A stretch of DNA of 64,000 nt. Origin: Pithys albifrons albifrons. Taxonomy: Eukaryota > Chordata > Aves > Passeriformes > Thamnophilidae. The notes under the pieces were generated by a model. It ran no database searches and had not been told where the DNA came from. It saw only the letters and a list, made by a program, of their open reading frames with translations. The stretch covers positions 7,303,160-7,367,159 of the forward strand of contig NC_092465.1 of assembly GCF_047495875.1 (NCBI RefSeq), written 5' to 3'. Positions 26,001-36,370 of the stretch are shown piece by piece. Position 1 is the first letter of the stretch. Each line of letters starts with the position of its first letter. A program made the translations under genes and the position numbers.

Positions 26001-27371
26001 ATGATATAAAGTATAAACACTCAGGAGATGATAGAGTGCCTTAATCTACAAAGTTAATCCAGCTTTGCATGCAGAAACTTGCCAAGAGGAGTGTGCCAGT
26101 TCCTTTGGGCAATGGAACCTCTGGGCAAAGTTCTGCCTCCTTTTGATCTTAATGGCCACTTGGCTTTCCTGATGCCAAGATTTCACCTGGAATTGTGATC
26201 CTTCCCTAGCACGTTTTAATAGGAGGAGCAGAAAGATGCCTCAGTCCAGCAAACCAGTGGAAAGCAGGGAGCAGAGCATTAGGAAGGAGGGTTTGCACAG
26301 ACTGTCTGTGGAACAGATTTTTTGTGTCACATGGTGCCATCAACCCAGAGCAGCTGGTTGTGAAGTCCCTCTGTGGGGTATCTTACAGGAGGCTGTTTGC
26401 TGTCAGGCTTGGCACCTCTTTCCTGCCTGTGGTCACAGGTTATATGTATTTGGGATCAGTCCAAGGGAGAGGGCTTTCAAAGCACAACAGACTGTTCACC
26501 AGAAGTCCAGCAAATAGTACAAGCCAGCAAATTTTGGTATGTGAGAGTTTATGTGAGCTTTTTAGTACTTATATAAATAGAGGTCATCTTCCTCTATTTT
26601 TTTTTTTCTGGTAAGGATAAGGAAGACTGAAATGGCACACCAGGACCTATCAAATTTGAAAACGTGACATAGGCAAACAAACGCACAGGGCACAGGATTT
26701 ATGGAATTGTGCAGCTGCTGGGAAAGAGCACTTAATAAGCCTTGTGGACAGAAATATCTATGGAGTAGAAATGCAATCAAAGAAAGTCCTGGGATTTCTA
26801 ATTAAATTTTCAGACTACTGAGGGGGATGAGCCTGGTCATAAGCCTGGAAGTTGCAGATAGCTGATTCCCAAGAGGATCTGAACAGCAGGCCCTTTTGTG
26901 AGGAGGTTAATAACTGGAAGAATGTGAATGTGATGAAGGATGATGGAGAGATCAGTGAGAGCAGTAAACCAACTAAACAGGATGTAAGGGGTAAAGGCCA
27001 CCAGAAGAAAGTGATGGAGTGTCATCAAGAAACAGCCAGCCCTTCTGAGAAAATGAGAGAAAGGAATAAAGGAATTTCTTAAAGAAAGTCTCTGTAGAGT
27101 GGGCCAGGGGTGATGGTGGACTTGGATGTGGTGTCAGGTAGTATAGTAAGCTATTAGGTTATGAAGAAAACAAGTAAATTTCCTAGCCATGCAATAATGG
27201 AAAAATTTATTTTCCCAGGACTAGATTAGAAAAATAGAAGGCAGGGCTGAGATACTCCTGGACTTAATGGGAATTAGGTCTTAACACTGCATAGTTCATG
27301 AACTAACAAAAGTACCTATTTTGGTTGGCTGATGACATCAGTCTGGACTGAGTCATCACAAATGGGTTTTA
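23033..27371. other. Unique non-coding DNA
   Basis: No exon or named repeat. 23673-23690 is a short (CA)n-like run and 26597-26607 a T11 run. 24420-24660 is GC-richer, with overlapping chance ORFs on both strands. 26850-27080 is purine-rich and open for 76 codons on the plus strand but resembles no family I know. CTGATGACATCAG (27329-27341) is a perfect 13-bp palindrome followed by the AP-1-like TGAGTCATCA at 27349. Confidence 0.45.
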
Positions 27372-27760
27372 TTGAGTTTTAAGACAGTAATTTGTGGGCG
27401 TAAACCTGAGGCTGAGTACTATGATATTTATGGTGTTAGTGGTGTTTGCAAGACTAGGGAGCACAAAGATAGCAATCCAGAGACAGCCTGGAATTACTTC
27501 CAACTCAAAATACTGACACAGTTGGAAGCTTTAAATCCAGGTGGACAAAGAGGAAGAATTGAGGAATGGAGCAAATGCCTCTTAGCGACACACTAAGTTG
27601 GATATTGGGAAAATCCAAAGCAAGGAGAAGGCCTGGTTGAGCTGGTATGAAAAGAACTACAAGGACTTGTTTTGTGAAGAAGCTCAAGGGTAATCTATGT
27701 GAAGTTCCTTGTGACATAGTTTTCAAAAATGTTGATGACATCCTTTAGGATAAGGTAAAT
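27372..27760 (+). mobile_element. Very doubtful ancient LINE coding relic
   Basis: The plus-strand open stretch at 27372-27596 contains PETAWNYFQLKILTQLEALN. Its spacing of W-x-x-F, an L/Q pair and a P recalls the segment between the endonuclease and RT domains of CR1 ORF2 (remembered form: ESWQFFK...Q...IP). The following 150 bp is purine-rich, as LINE sense strands often are. No second block of similarity was found, so this may be coincidence. Confidence 0.18.
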
Positions 27761-29098
27761 AATCTCACTTGTAGCACACTGAATGAATTAACAGATGAAA
27801 CTGTGGCCAGTAGCAAGGCTGTTTAGTCAATAGGTAGGAGATATGTATGTCTCGAGTTTTCAAACATCCAGTAGAAAAGAGAAGGGAAGCATCTGCACAA
27901 GTATAGACATGCAGTTTTGTACTCTAAAACTATATAAAGTCTTGGATTTTGAGAGAAAAATATTTAATGTTATTGAGGCAAACTTGAATCTGGAATAGCA
28001 GCAGAAGCAGACAAACATTCTGTGTAGCTGTCTAGTGCTTGCAGTGTTTTTATAAGGTGATCATACTTAACTTGCTGCTACATTCCTGCTGTCTCTAAAT
28101 ATACTTGAGGACTTTTAGTTCAAAGGACACAAGGATTGACACATGTTGTGCAGTTATGTTGTTGTTCCACCATTACCTGGTCTGAGGAAATTGTAAAGAT
28201 GGCAATAACACCAGCCTTACAGAAACACACAGTAGAGTTCAGCATAAAGAGAATTTGAATGCATAAGGTTTCAACCCAAAACTGAGTAGGTTATCCCCAA
28301 TATTAAGGCTGTCTCAAATCTATACAGTACAAAATCATATCTCCTGGATTCCTGCCAGCTCTCTTGTCACATCTTGCTCTTTCTCCTGTTTTGGCTTCTT
28401 TCAGGGCATAACCTGCAGACTAGTAGCAACTTGAAATACAGCAGACACAAAAGAGTATTTGTAAGACAGAGAGAGATTCTCTTTCAATGATGAGATTTCA
28501 AATGATAGGTGTGGAAAACACCTCCTCTTCTTTCTTTCTTCTCTTTTTATTTACAACTGTTCCATTCCCATTTCACCATTGGATTAGTAGGGTTTGTGCC
28601 AGTAGATATATGTTTTCAATACTTATTATTGAAAATATTGTGGTCACTGAATGAATGAAAAAATACACTGCAGGGGACATGTGAACAGCTACACATGTGC
28701 CTTCTCTGGCTGACCTCGCTGGTGAGACCTTTTGGTCAGCATGGGAGCCATTTGGAAGGGCAAAGACAAACAGTTACAGGTTTATGTGACTAGTCTTACT
28801 GGCAGGCAATATCCTGCAGACATTAATAAGATGTGAGATCACAAAACATCTGGAGCAATATCAGCTGACAAAACCTACTCTTTCTGATTCGTAAGGATTG
28901 AATTGTCTTACAAATCTGGAGTTAGAAAAAAGCAGTAAAAATGAGACAGTGCATTGGCACCTTGAAAAGACTCAAAGAGGAATTGCAACATTGATATTAG
29001 GTATAAAGATTTCCAAGCAAAGCTCTAGAAATTACTTTAATAGCCATGCTCAGATAAGATGACAGGAACTTAGTGTGGAGGTTTCTTTATGCACAGTC
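27761..29098. other. Unique non-coding DNA
   Basis: Nothing recognised apart from a pyrimidine-rich tract at 28521-28548 (CTTCTTTCTTTC-like). Confidence 0.55.
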
Positions 29099-29146
29099 TT
29101 TAATTAACCTTTAATTAAATTAAAACTTTAATTCCTCTTTAATCCA
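29099..29146. promoter_or_regulatory. Cluster of TTTAATTAA-type motifs
   Basis: Within 48 bp TTTAATTAA, TTTAATTAAATTAAA, CTTTAATTCC and CTTTAAT follow each other, giving several overlapping palindromic TTAATTAA / TAAT homeodomain-type cores. It could equally be an AT-rich tandem decay product. Confidence 0.25.
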
Positions 29147-30202
29147 TGGCTGATCTGTACTCACTGGGTTTTGATCACTTCACTTGAACTATAATATTTG
29201 TAAGAGAGCAGTATAAGAAAATTAACAAGTTAAGGCAGAATGAAGACAATATGATCTTAATTCTTTAGCTGAATACAGGTCTTCATGAATAGGAGCTTTT
29301 TGTAATTACTTGAACTTCAGAACAGACACTTCCCTACCTGTGTCAGGATCTTAAGAAGTGATCATTGCCTGTGTTCCCAAATTCAACAAAATCTCTATGT
29401 GGCTGTACTCAAAAAAAAATAACCTCATGTAACCCACAAACTTCCAGCCAGAGGGGAAAGTTATGTAGCTAAGGAGAGGAGATTATTCTGCTTGTACACA
29501 GTATCAGATAATAAATTGCTGTTCTGCAACTGGAAACAATTTAATATTGATGATCTATGGGGGTATGTTTGCAACAGGGCTGAAATTAACTGTAAGTTAT
29601 TCATTAATTTGGTTAAGTAGCTGATACTGTACTAGAGGGAATTAACTCCAACCACCTACCTGCTATTTCGTCTTCCTGGAAGAGGCTGCAGGAGATTTTC
29701 TGTGGTGTCCTCAAACCTACAACACAGTTCACCATCAGCATCTATTTTGTCTGCTTATCACAGGCTGTAATTTCTTAAAGGCTTTGATATTCACTGAGAT
29801 TTCAACCACTGTGCATGTAAATGGTTTAGTATGATCTAGTTGATCTTGTAGCTGTTGTGGGGAATTATTATGCTGTTTGCAAAGTGCTGAACTGCCTATA
29901 CAGAGTTCTAAGGTAGGAACTACAGAAATGATCTGTTTTGTGCTATAAGGAAGTGGAGCCTTCCTGTAGGTTTTCACAGATGAGTTCAAAATGTTGAGCC
30001 CCTGCTTTTATACTAATGACTTCTTTCTTTCCCCAGCTAGCACATGATTTTGAGCAAGATTTGCTGTAAACCTCAAGTCAGGGTTATTTAGAACAGAACA
30101 TGAATAGTGGCAAATGTGTATCTTCTTTCTAGTTTTATCATTGACAGACATTTGGGAGCCTGAGCTCACTCCCATGAGAAACTCTTCCCTCCCAGCTGTG
30201 GT
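29147..30202. other. Unique non-coding DNA
   Basis: No repeat or exon recognised. The minus-strand open stretch at 29735-29989 (84 codons) shows no motif. Confidence 0.55.
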
Positions 30203-30246
30203 GCTAAATCAATAAATATATGCTCAACTTGAGCATATATTTAGCC
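30203..30246. repeat. Near-perfect palindrome / hairpin
   Basis: AAATATATGCTCAA (30214-30227) and TTGAGCATATATTT (30229-30242) are exact inverted copies around a single C. The right arm continues as AGC, and GCTAAAT at 30203-30209 pairs with the ATTTAGC end of the right arm if an 8-nt insert (CAATAAAT) in the left arm is looped out. No terminal repeats or target-site duplication were seen. Confidence 0.9.
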
Positions 30247-31105
30247 TTAGGTAGGTGCCTCAGCCCTGCAGATTTTCATAAATTCTAAGATTTGTTTTAA
30301 ACATATGTCTTCTAATAGCAGTTGCTTTCCTCAAGTAACTTTATAAACCCTAATGTCTGAGCTTCAATTCCTCTTCCACTCCTGGAGGGGACTGGAGTTC
30401 GTCTTATGCCTGCCAGTGTTGTCTAGTGTTTGAGGGATGCCTCCCAGTGGAGGCATTTAAAAGCAGAGCATGATGCTTTTTTTTTCCTAGCTATGAAAGA
30501 TGAAGGCTCTTCTACAATGATGAAGTTTCTTCCATAAATTACAGTAAACCAGTAAATCTTTTTTTTTTTTACTTTTATTTTTCTCCCAGAGAAAAAACAT
30601 CTGCGTATTGCAGATGGTTAGCATAGTTTTGACACAGGAGAAAGCTTATGATGATGCTATGCAGAGATAAGAGGGCTGTGAGGTATAAAAATTTGTCTAT
30701 ATTTCTCCTTAAGAAAGTCTGTGTGCATCATGGTTGGAGAAAGCAATTTCCCTTACATGCCTCAGCAGAGTGGCGTTTGAGGATGAATGGATTTCCCAAA
30801 ATGATTAAGACCCAGTGATTGCAAAGCACTTCCTTATCTTTGGATGGGCAAGGATGAACATTTCAGGGTACTTGCAATGATTGTTTTGAAATCCTGACAG
30901 CTCTTGTAGGCAAGCAGCATGAAATGGAGAGTGGAACCACCATTCAGCTGAGAGTGGAATTTGGGAAGATTTTTTTAGATGTTGCCATCTGTAGCTCTTC
31001 TCTGGCAAAACCATTCAGAGCAGAGTTAATATGTTAAAGCTGTTCACTGGGTGTCAGATGTGACCTGTGCAGGCCAGTCCCACTGCTGGAGACAGCCCAG
31101 CACGG
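30247..31105. other. Unique non-coding DNA with poly-T tract
   Basis: T12 at 30559-30570, preceded by T10 around 30477-30486. No exon or transposon recognised. Confidence 0.55.
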
Positions 31106-31183
31106 CTCTCCCCAGCAGCCCTTCCCAGTAGCCCTTCCCAGTAACCCTTCCCAGTAACCCTTCCCAGTAACCCTTCCCAGTAA
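31106..31183. repeat. 13-bp minisatellite, CCCTTCCCAGTAA
   Basis: Five head-to-tail units at 31119-31183: the first ends in TAG, the other four are identical (TAA). A degenerate sixth unit, CTCTCCCCAGCAG, lies at 31106-31118. Identity rises to the right, as expected of a locus growing by slippage or unequal exchange. Confidence 0.95.
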
Positions 31184-32409
31184 CCCTGGCTGGACAGTGA
31201 CTCAGTGCGTGTCACATGTACATCCAAACACAAGCTTTAATTGTGCTGACTTTGCAATCTCTGGCACAATACCTACCATTTCAAAAGCTCACATTCTTCC
31301 ATTTTTGTTGGATTTATTCCTGGTTAAACTTCTGCTTCGCCTTTTATCTCCTCATTATCCTTTATATTTCTATGAGGACAATGTATGTCATTTTGTATCA
31401 TCATTACAATTTCTCTCAAAAAGGCAGAAATGTCTTCTCTTCTTTATACTGAGGGAAATCAACATAGCTCTACAAACCCAGAGCCAAAATAATCATATGC
31501 TGATAAATAGAGAACAAAATTCCAATCTGGCTTTTCCCCCCAAAACGGGAAAAGTTCCAGCAAGCAAGGGTAGGCAAAGAACATGTCAGGAATTATAAAT
31601 GTGAAGTGCTAGCAAACTGTTCAGTAATGTGCTATTATGTTAAATACATATTAACATAAATTTCATTTGAAAGTTATATGCCAGTGCCATGACTTTTAAT
31701 ATGGACAAAGCAAGATATTAATTGATTTGGAATTTAAAATATTTTATAACTTTAAAGCACATATTTAGTGAAATAAATTTTGTCTCTGGTGTTGTGTTTA
31801 AGACTAATTTTTGGGTCATTAAAATGCAAGAGTTTTGGATAAGCAGTGATAACAGAGAAACTATACTCAGAATCTCTAACAGGTGTAGTCATTTGACTTT
31901 ACAGATGGTGGTAACTCATTGTAGTTCAGCATGGATCAAAATCTGCTTCTAAATTCACTCTTAGGCTCAATACCCATAGAACGTATGTCCACCTTATTCA
32001 TCCAGCACAGTGCAATTACTGATGGGCATATTGCAAACTCTGTAGCAACTTGGCTCCTAAAGTACTGATACATTCAGTATTGCACAATAACATTCACCTA
32101 ATGTTTAGGTACATCCCCATGAGATGGAGAATCTGCATTCACAGAGGAGCCTTTGAGAGCTACAAACCCAGATACCAGTATCAGAACAGGGTAAGTCTTT
32201 ACTGGGAAATAATGTTGAGATATACAATGTAGTTTTTCCATATAGATAAAAATATGGAAATTGCTGAATGCACTCTCCATTTTTTGATGACCAAGGGTGG
32301 AGAAATGACTTTCTGGAAGAGATTTTCTAACTAAGCATGTTTTGCTGACTGTATACATAAGTGAGTGGGTGAAATTCTGGGGAATTTTTGTTGTTCTATT
32401 GTGGTGTGT
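31184..32409. other. Unique non-coding DNA
   Basis: Nothing recognised. A 133-codon plus-strand open stretch (31197-31598) has no domain. Its amino-acid make-up looks like translated AT-rich spacer. Confidence 0.5.
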
Positions 32410-32438
32410 GTTTTTTTTTCTTTCTTTTTCTTTTTTTA
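32410..32438. repeat. Pyrimidine tract (T-rich, CTTT)
   Basis: T9, then CTTTCTTTTTC and T7. It sits directly before the CR1 tail. It is on the 5' side of a plus-strand element, so it is not that element's own tail. Confidence 0.85.
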
Positions 32439-32445
32439 ATGCAGG

Positions 32446-32485
32446 TGTTAGATGAGATGATCTAATGGTCCCTTCTGGCCCTAAG
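32446..32485 (+). mobile_element. CR1 3'-tail fragment
   Basis: TTAGATGAGATGATCTAATG followed by GTCCCTTCTGGCCCTAA fits the 3' untranslated end of CR1/L3-type LINEs (remembered form: ...TAGATGATCT..GGTCCCTTCCAACCCTA). Only the last 40 bp are recognisable. The terminal octamer repeats are missing or eroded. It is a severely 5'-truncated or decayed insertion. Confidence 0.65.
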
Positions 32486-33484
32486 GCAGAGTGCAGCCTC
32501 CACTTGACAATATTCATGGAGCTCTCTAAACCCTTTTTACCAGGCCTTTGGGGAAGGAGGTTTCTAATGGGGAAGAATTTTATAGAGCAGAAAAGTGTTT
32601 GCCAGCAGAAATATTTGCTGTTGGCAGTTGATTGTCTTGGGGAGGAGGGAAGGTTTGCCAAGGTTTCCATTTGAAATGTCTTTTAAATCTTCATTAAAGG
32701 TGCCTGTGGCAATATTCGGGCATGTCTTTGTATATTTTCCCCAGAAAAAAATAAATAGGGTTGTTTTTTTTTTTTTAAGGCAGAAAAACAAGCATTTGCA
32801 TATTATTTCATGGCAGAGGTAACCTCAGTCTTGTGTTTGTGTGTTTCAGGGAAAAAAAGAAGGGGATATGACTAGCAGCTGTCTCATGTCACCTTTCTTG
32901 GAAACAATGCTTTCCAGCTTTCCTAAATACCCCCATCTCCTGAGCAAGCTGTCAGAGATTTGGAGAACCAGGGCTGTACTTCTGTTAGCTCTGGTTCACC
33001 TAAGACGGCTGCTCCCTTTTGGAAATCATGACCAGTTTCAAAAAGCAGACCTAGAAACATTTATGAAAGTAACACAATAACATGCATAAAAGTAGCAGCA
33101 CAGTGTAAGGGTGTGATTGTAAGCATGTTTAGGTCATCAAATGTCCAACCTGCCAACAGGCAAGGTATTAGTCCATTGCACAGGTTATGCACAGCCAGCT
33201 CCGTGCCACACTGCTGGCTCTGTGTCTGCAGAACAACCTGCAAAAGTGTGGGTGGCTTGTGGGCAGGAACACTGACACAATGTTTGTAAGCATTTTGCAC
33301 TGTGTGTCCATCCACAATTTAGAAATGGTAACAGCTGATCAGAAACTGCTTTGCCTTTGAGGCGCTGCATTGAGCAGGGCCCTGAGCAGAGGACAGGGCA
33401 GGAGCCATGCTGGGCCGCCCAATCTGTCACGGAGCCGCGTCAATAGTGCCACGGCAGCCTTTTGTCCCCTGCCACAACAGAGAC
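32486..33484. other. Unique non-coding DNA
   Basis: T13 at 32764-32776. No exon recognised. 33370-33480 is GC-rich with several CpGs (CACGGAGCCGCGTC around 33429), but this is too short for an island. Confidence 0.5.
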
Positions 33485-33617
33485 AACTGGCTGCACAGCA
33501 AATGGGTTCTGCTGGGCTGGGCTGGGCAGGGCTGTCCTGAGAGGGGACAGATGTCCCTAACTGGCTGCACAGCACATGGGTGCTCCTGGGCTGTCCTGCG
33601 AGGGGACAGATGTCCCT
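33485..33617. repeat. Imperfect tandem duplication with nested GGGCT repeats
   Basis: AACTGGCTGCACAGCAAATG...GGACAGATGTCCCT (33485-33558, 74 bp) is followed directly by the same sequence in a 59-bp form (33559-33617). The length difference lies in the middle, where the first copy carries three GGGCT pentamers. Each copy ends in GGGGACAGATGTCCCT, whose GGGACAGATGTCCC portion is an inverted repeat around AGA. Confidence 0.9.
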
Positions 33618-36328
33618 AATGAGGGCTGTGCACTACACAGTGGGGCTTGTGGGGTGCACAATGGCTGTGACATCCAAAGGCCATATGTAGCAACCTCGTT
33701 AGTTCCTTGATTGCCCCCTGCACAGGCTGTTGGAAATGTTTAAAAGTGGAAGTTCAAAAGGGAAAGTAATGTATCATGTTTGGATTTTCTTCTTCAGTCA
33801 TGCAAAGCAAACAGAGAACCTGCTGTGTTTGAAGCCAGAATTTTTAGGGACTAGGCCATGTCTTCATTGTGGCTGTGCTACGTGGCTTTGCTTCACATTG
33901 TATTTCACCACCACTTCCCACGGCCAGAGAGTCCAAAAAGATATTGAACATATTCAAAGTCCTTTGGGTACATTCAACCTGAAATATTTATCCTCTTGGT
34001 TCTGTTTCAGCCCCAGCAGATATTTATCTTCTGTTAGGAATTTAAGGAAGACATCTGCAGAATTCCTGGGATGCTCATCTTTGGATACGGCTCTGAAGAA
34101 AAACACATGACGTGAGTAATGTTTTATTGTATTCTTTTCAGTTTTATTTCTCTGTTCTTGGTTTCAGTTGAGTATCATAGGCAGAGTCACATCCAGCATC
34201 TCAGTCTGGTGGGTTTACCTATAGTCTCCTTCAGTAAGTTTGGGAAACCTTTTGATCTTGGTGTTTAGCAGCACATTGCCCTGTCTTTACTCTCTATTTT
34301 CATCAATGGGAAGGTCCCTTCTAGTCCGCTTTTTATGGTATTTAACTGTGGCTTCCCAGCTTCTCAGATGAGCTTGTTTCTGCCTGAACTGTGCAGCCCT
34401 TTTACAGCAAACACGAAGTGGAGAAAATTTCTTGGGCAAGATTTTTAACAGAGGCAATGCTTTTGTTTTCAGAAGGATATATTCAATTGCAATTGGCAGC
34501 TTTGAAACCACTACAGACCATTTAAGCTTCATCTGTTAAGCCTAACACGAAGAGAAGCTGTCTTATTTCTTACCTACAACTGAGTATCTTTAAACTGACA
34601 CAAAGTAAAAGCATCTTTGCTGCTTTGAAAAACAAAAGCATCAGCAAACAACTTCCTAATCTTACCTATGTGATTTACACACTCATTAGTGCAAATGCAA
34701 ACTGCTGTTTAAAAAGGGTGAGTAGATATTAATTTTTTAATGGTAATTGAAGACAATTAGTAGGAATTGCATTCTATAAGGATCTTTCTGGTTTGCATTC
34801 ATTGTTTTTCTCTCTCAGATTTTTTCCTACCGGGTGTAAAAATTAGTCTGAAAACTTGATTTTGGATTCCCAGCTTAACTGTTAGTGGCTGATGTCCAGT
34901 TCAGCTTTTTCCTGAGCTTTGCTGTCTGTTTGTTCTGTTTGTTCAGAGTCACTGTGGTCCTTATTGCCTCTAAAATCTATCAGCAAAGATAATTATTATT
35001 CTGTTTGTTCTCCACAGACAGTCTTTCCAGAAGGGACCATTAATCCCTTCAGCCACATTACAGTGCATTGCATTCCCTCTGTCTCCAAATAAGAATGTCT
35101 GTGGAGACTGAATTTAGGACGAGTACAGGCAAATGGTGTGGTATGAGTGAAATATGCCAAATAGTTCTCTGCCTGAAGCATTAGTTCACCCTGTAAATAT
35201 TCTACACATGAATCTAAACTGTGGTTGAAAGCCACTCTAGACTGGCTTTGAGAACCACCATAGTTCTGGGAACTTTGAAAGACTTTGTTCCTGATTGACT
35301 GAATGCAGCCTTGTGTCCTGCAGGTGGGGATGGCTGAGCTGGAGCCACAGCCCTCGTGTGTGTATTGGATTTCTGGTGGGATAGCCCAGGGCAGCACATT
35401 AAAATTGGCTGCAGTATTAGTCATTTCCTGGCTGCTCCTTCCCTTTAAGGGAGACACTATCTATGCTTGTGACATAAGAATAAATACTTTGATGTAAGTA
35501 TTTCCCAAGCAGAATTACTCATTATTAACACAGACAGTTCTGAAGGCAAATAAAAACAATATGTGTCAGCAAAAGCATTATTATTAAGGAATTCAGACTT
35601 CAAACCACACTATGATTCATAGAGCACCTGACTGATTTTTTTTTTTTTACTTCTCAGTTGTTTTTTTTCCTCTTCACTAAATATGAAAATGTCTTATGGG
35701 CCATATTTTCTGCATTTATAGATCTGCTGGTACTCTGCCACAGGTTACCTGGAGGCTTGTGTTGTGTCTGATAACCTGGAAGCAGAGGGTAACGTGTGCT
35801 GAAATGGCATGTAATTGGAGGAGAAATGGAGAGGGTAACATTAGGCTAAAATAAACTGAAATAAAACTTCAAACAGACCTAAAAAAGGTGCACCAGGAAT
35901 GAGTGCATGTGGTGAGAAGGGAAGACAAGCAGAACTTCATTTTTACTGTGAAGAAAAGGCTATAAGGCCCATCCTCAGTGGAACCTGGTTGGAGCCTGTG
36001 CACTTCAGGCTTTCTGCTCAGTGGTTTTCTCTGTGAGGCATTAAGAAGGTGGTGAATACTATGGGAAAACGAAGTAGTTAAATAATCATTAAATAAATTC
36101 TGAATTCCCCCCTAGTTTCCCCTCAGTTTTTCAGATTGTACTGAGAAACTCTTTTGCAGAGAATGGTAGGGTTTTGGTGCAGGTCTGAACATCACTTCAC
36201 TGCCAGAGGGGCAGAGCAGGACTCCTGTTTAGCTGCTGTTGCTTTAGACTCACTGTGCTGCAAAGAGAACTTCTAAATTAGAACTTTTTAGTTCCTTAAG
36301 AATACTTTGCATGGAATCACATCACTAC
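33618..36328. other. Unique non-coding DNA
   Basis: T13 at 35636-35648. Chance ORFs include 33730-34110 (126 codons, plus), 34287-34532 (minus, basic C-terminus) and 34996-35457 (153 codons, minus). None has splice context or a domain I can name. Confidence 0.5.
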
Positions 36329-36370
36329 AGTAATAGATAGTAATAGATTTTAGTATAGTAATAGATTTTT
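36329..36370. repeat. AGTAATAGAT short tandem repeat
   Basis: AGTAATAGAT occurs at 36329, 36339 and, after a TTTAGTAT spacer, at 36357. Confidence 0.85.

Noticed and set aside
32098..32670. 190-codon minus-strand ORF, the longest in the window
   Set aside because: It runs across a plus-strand CR1 tail and a pyrimidine tract, has no domain and no splice or promoter context; an artefact of composition.
34287..34532. Minus-strand ORF with a basic C-terminal half
   Set aside because: No acceptor, no family resemblance; A-rich codons (AAA/AGA) account for the lysines and arginines.
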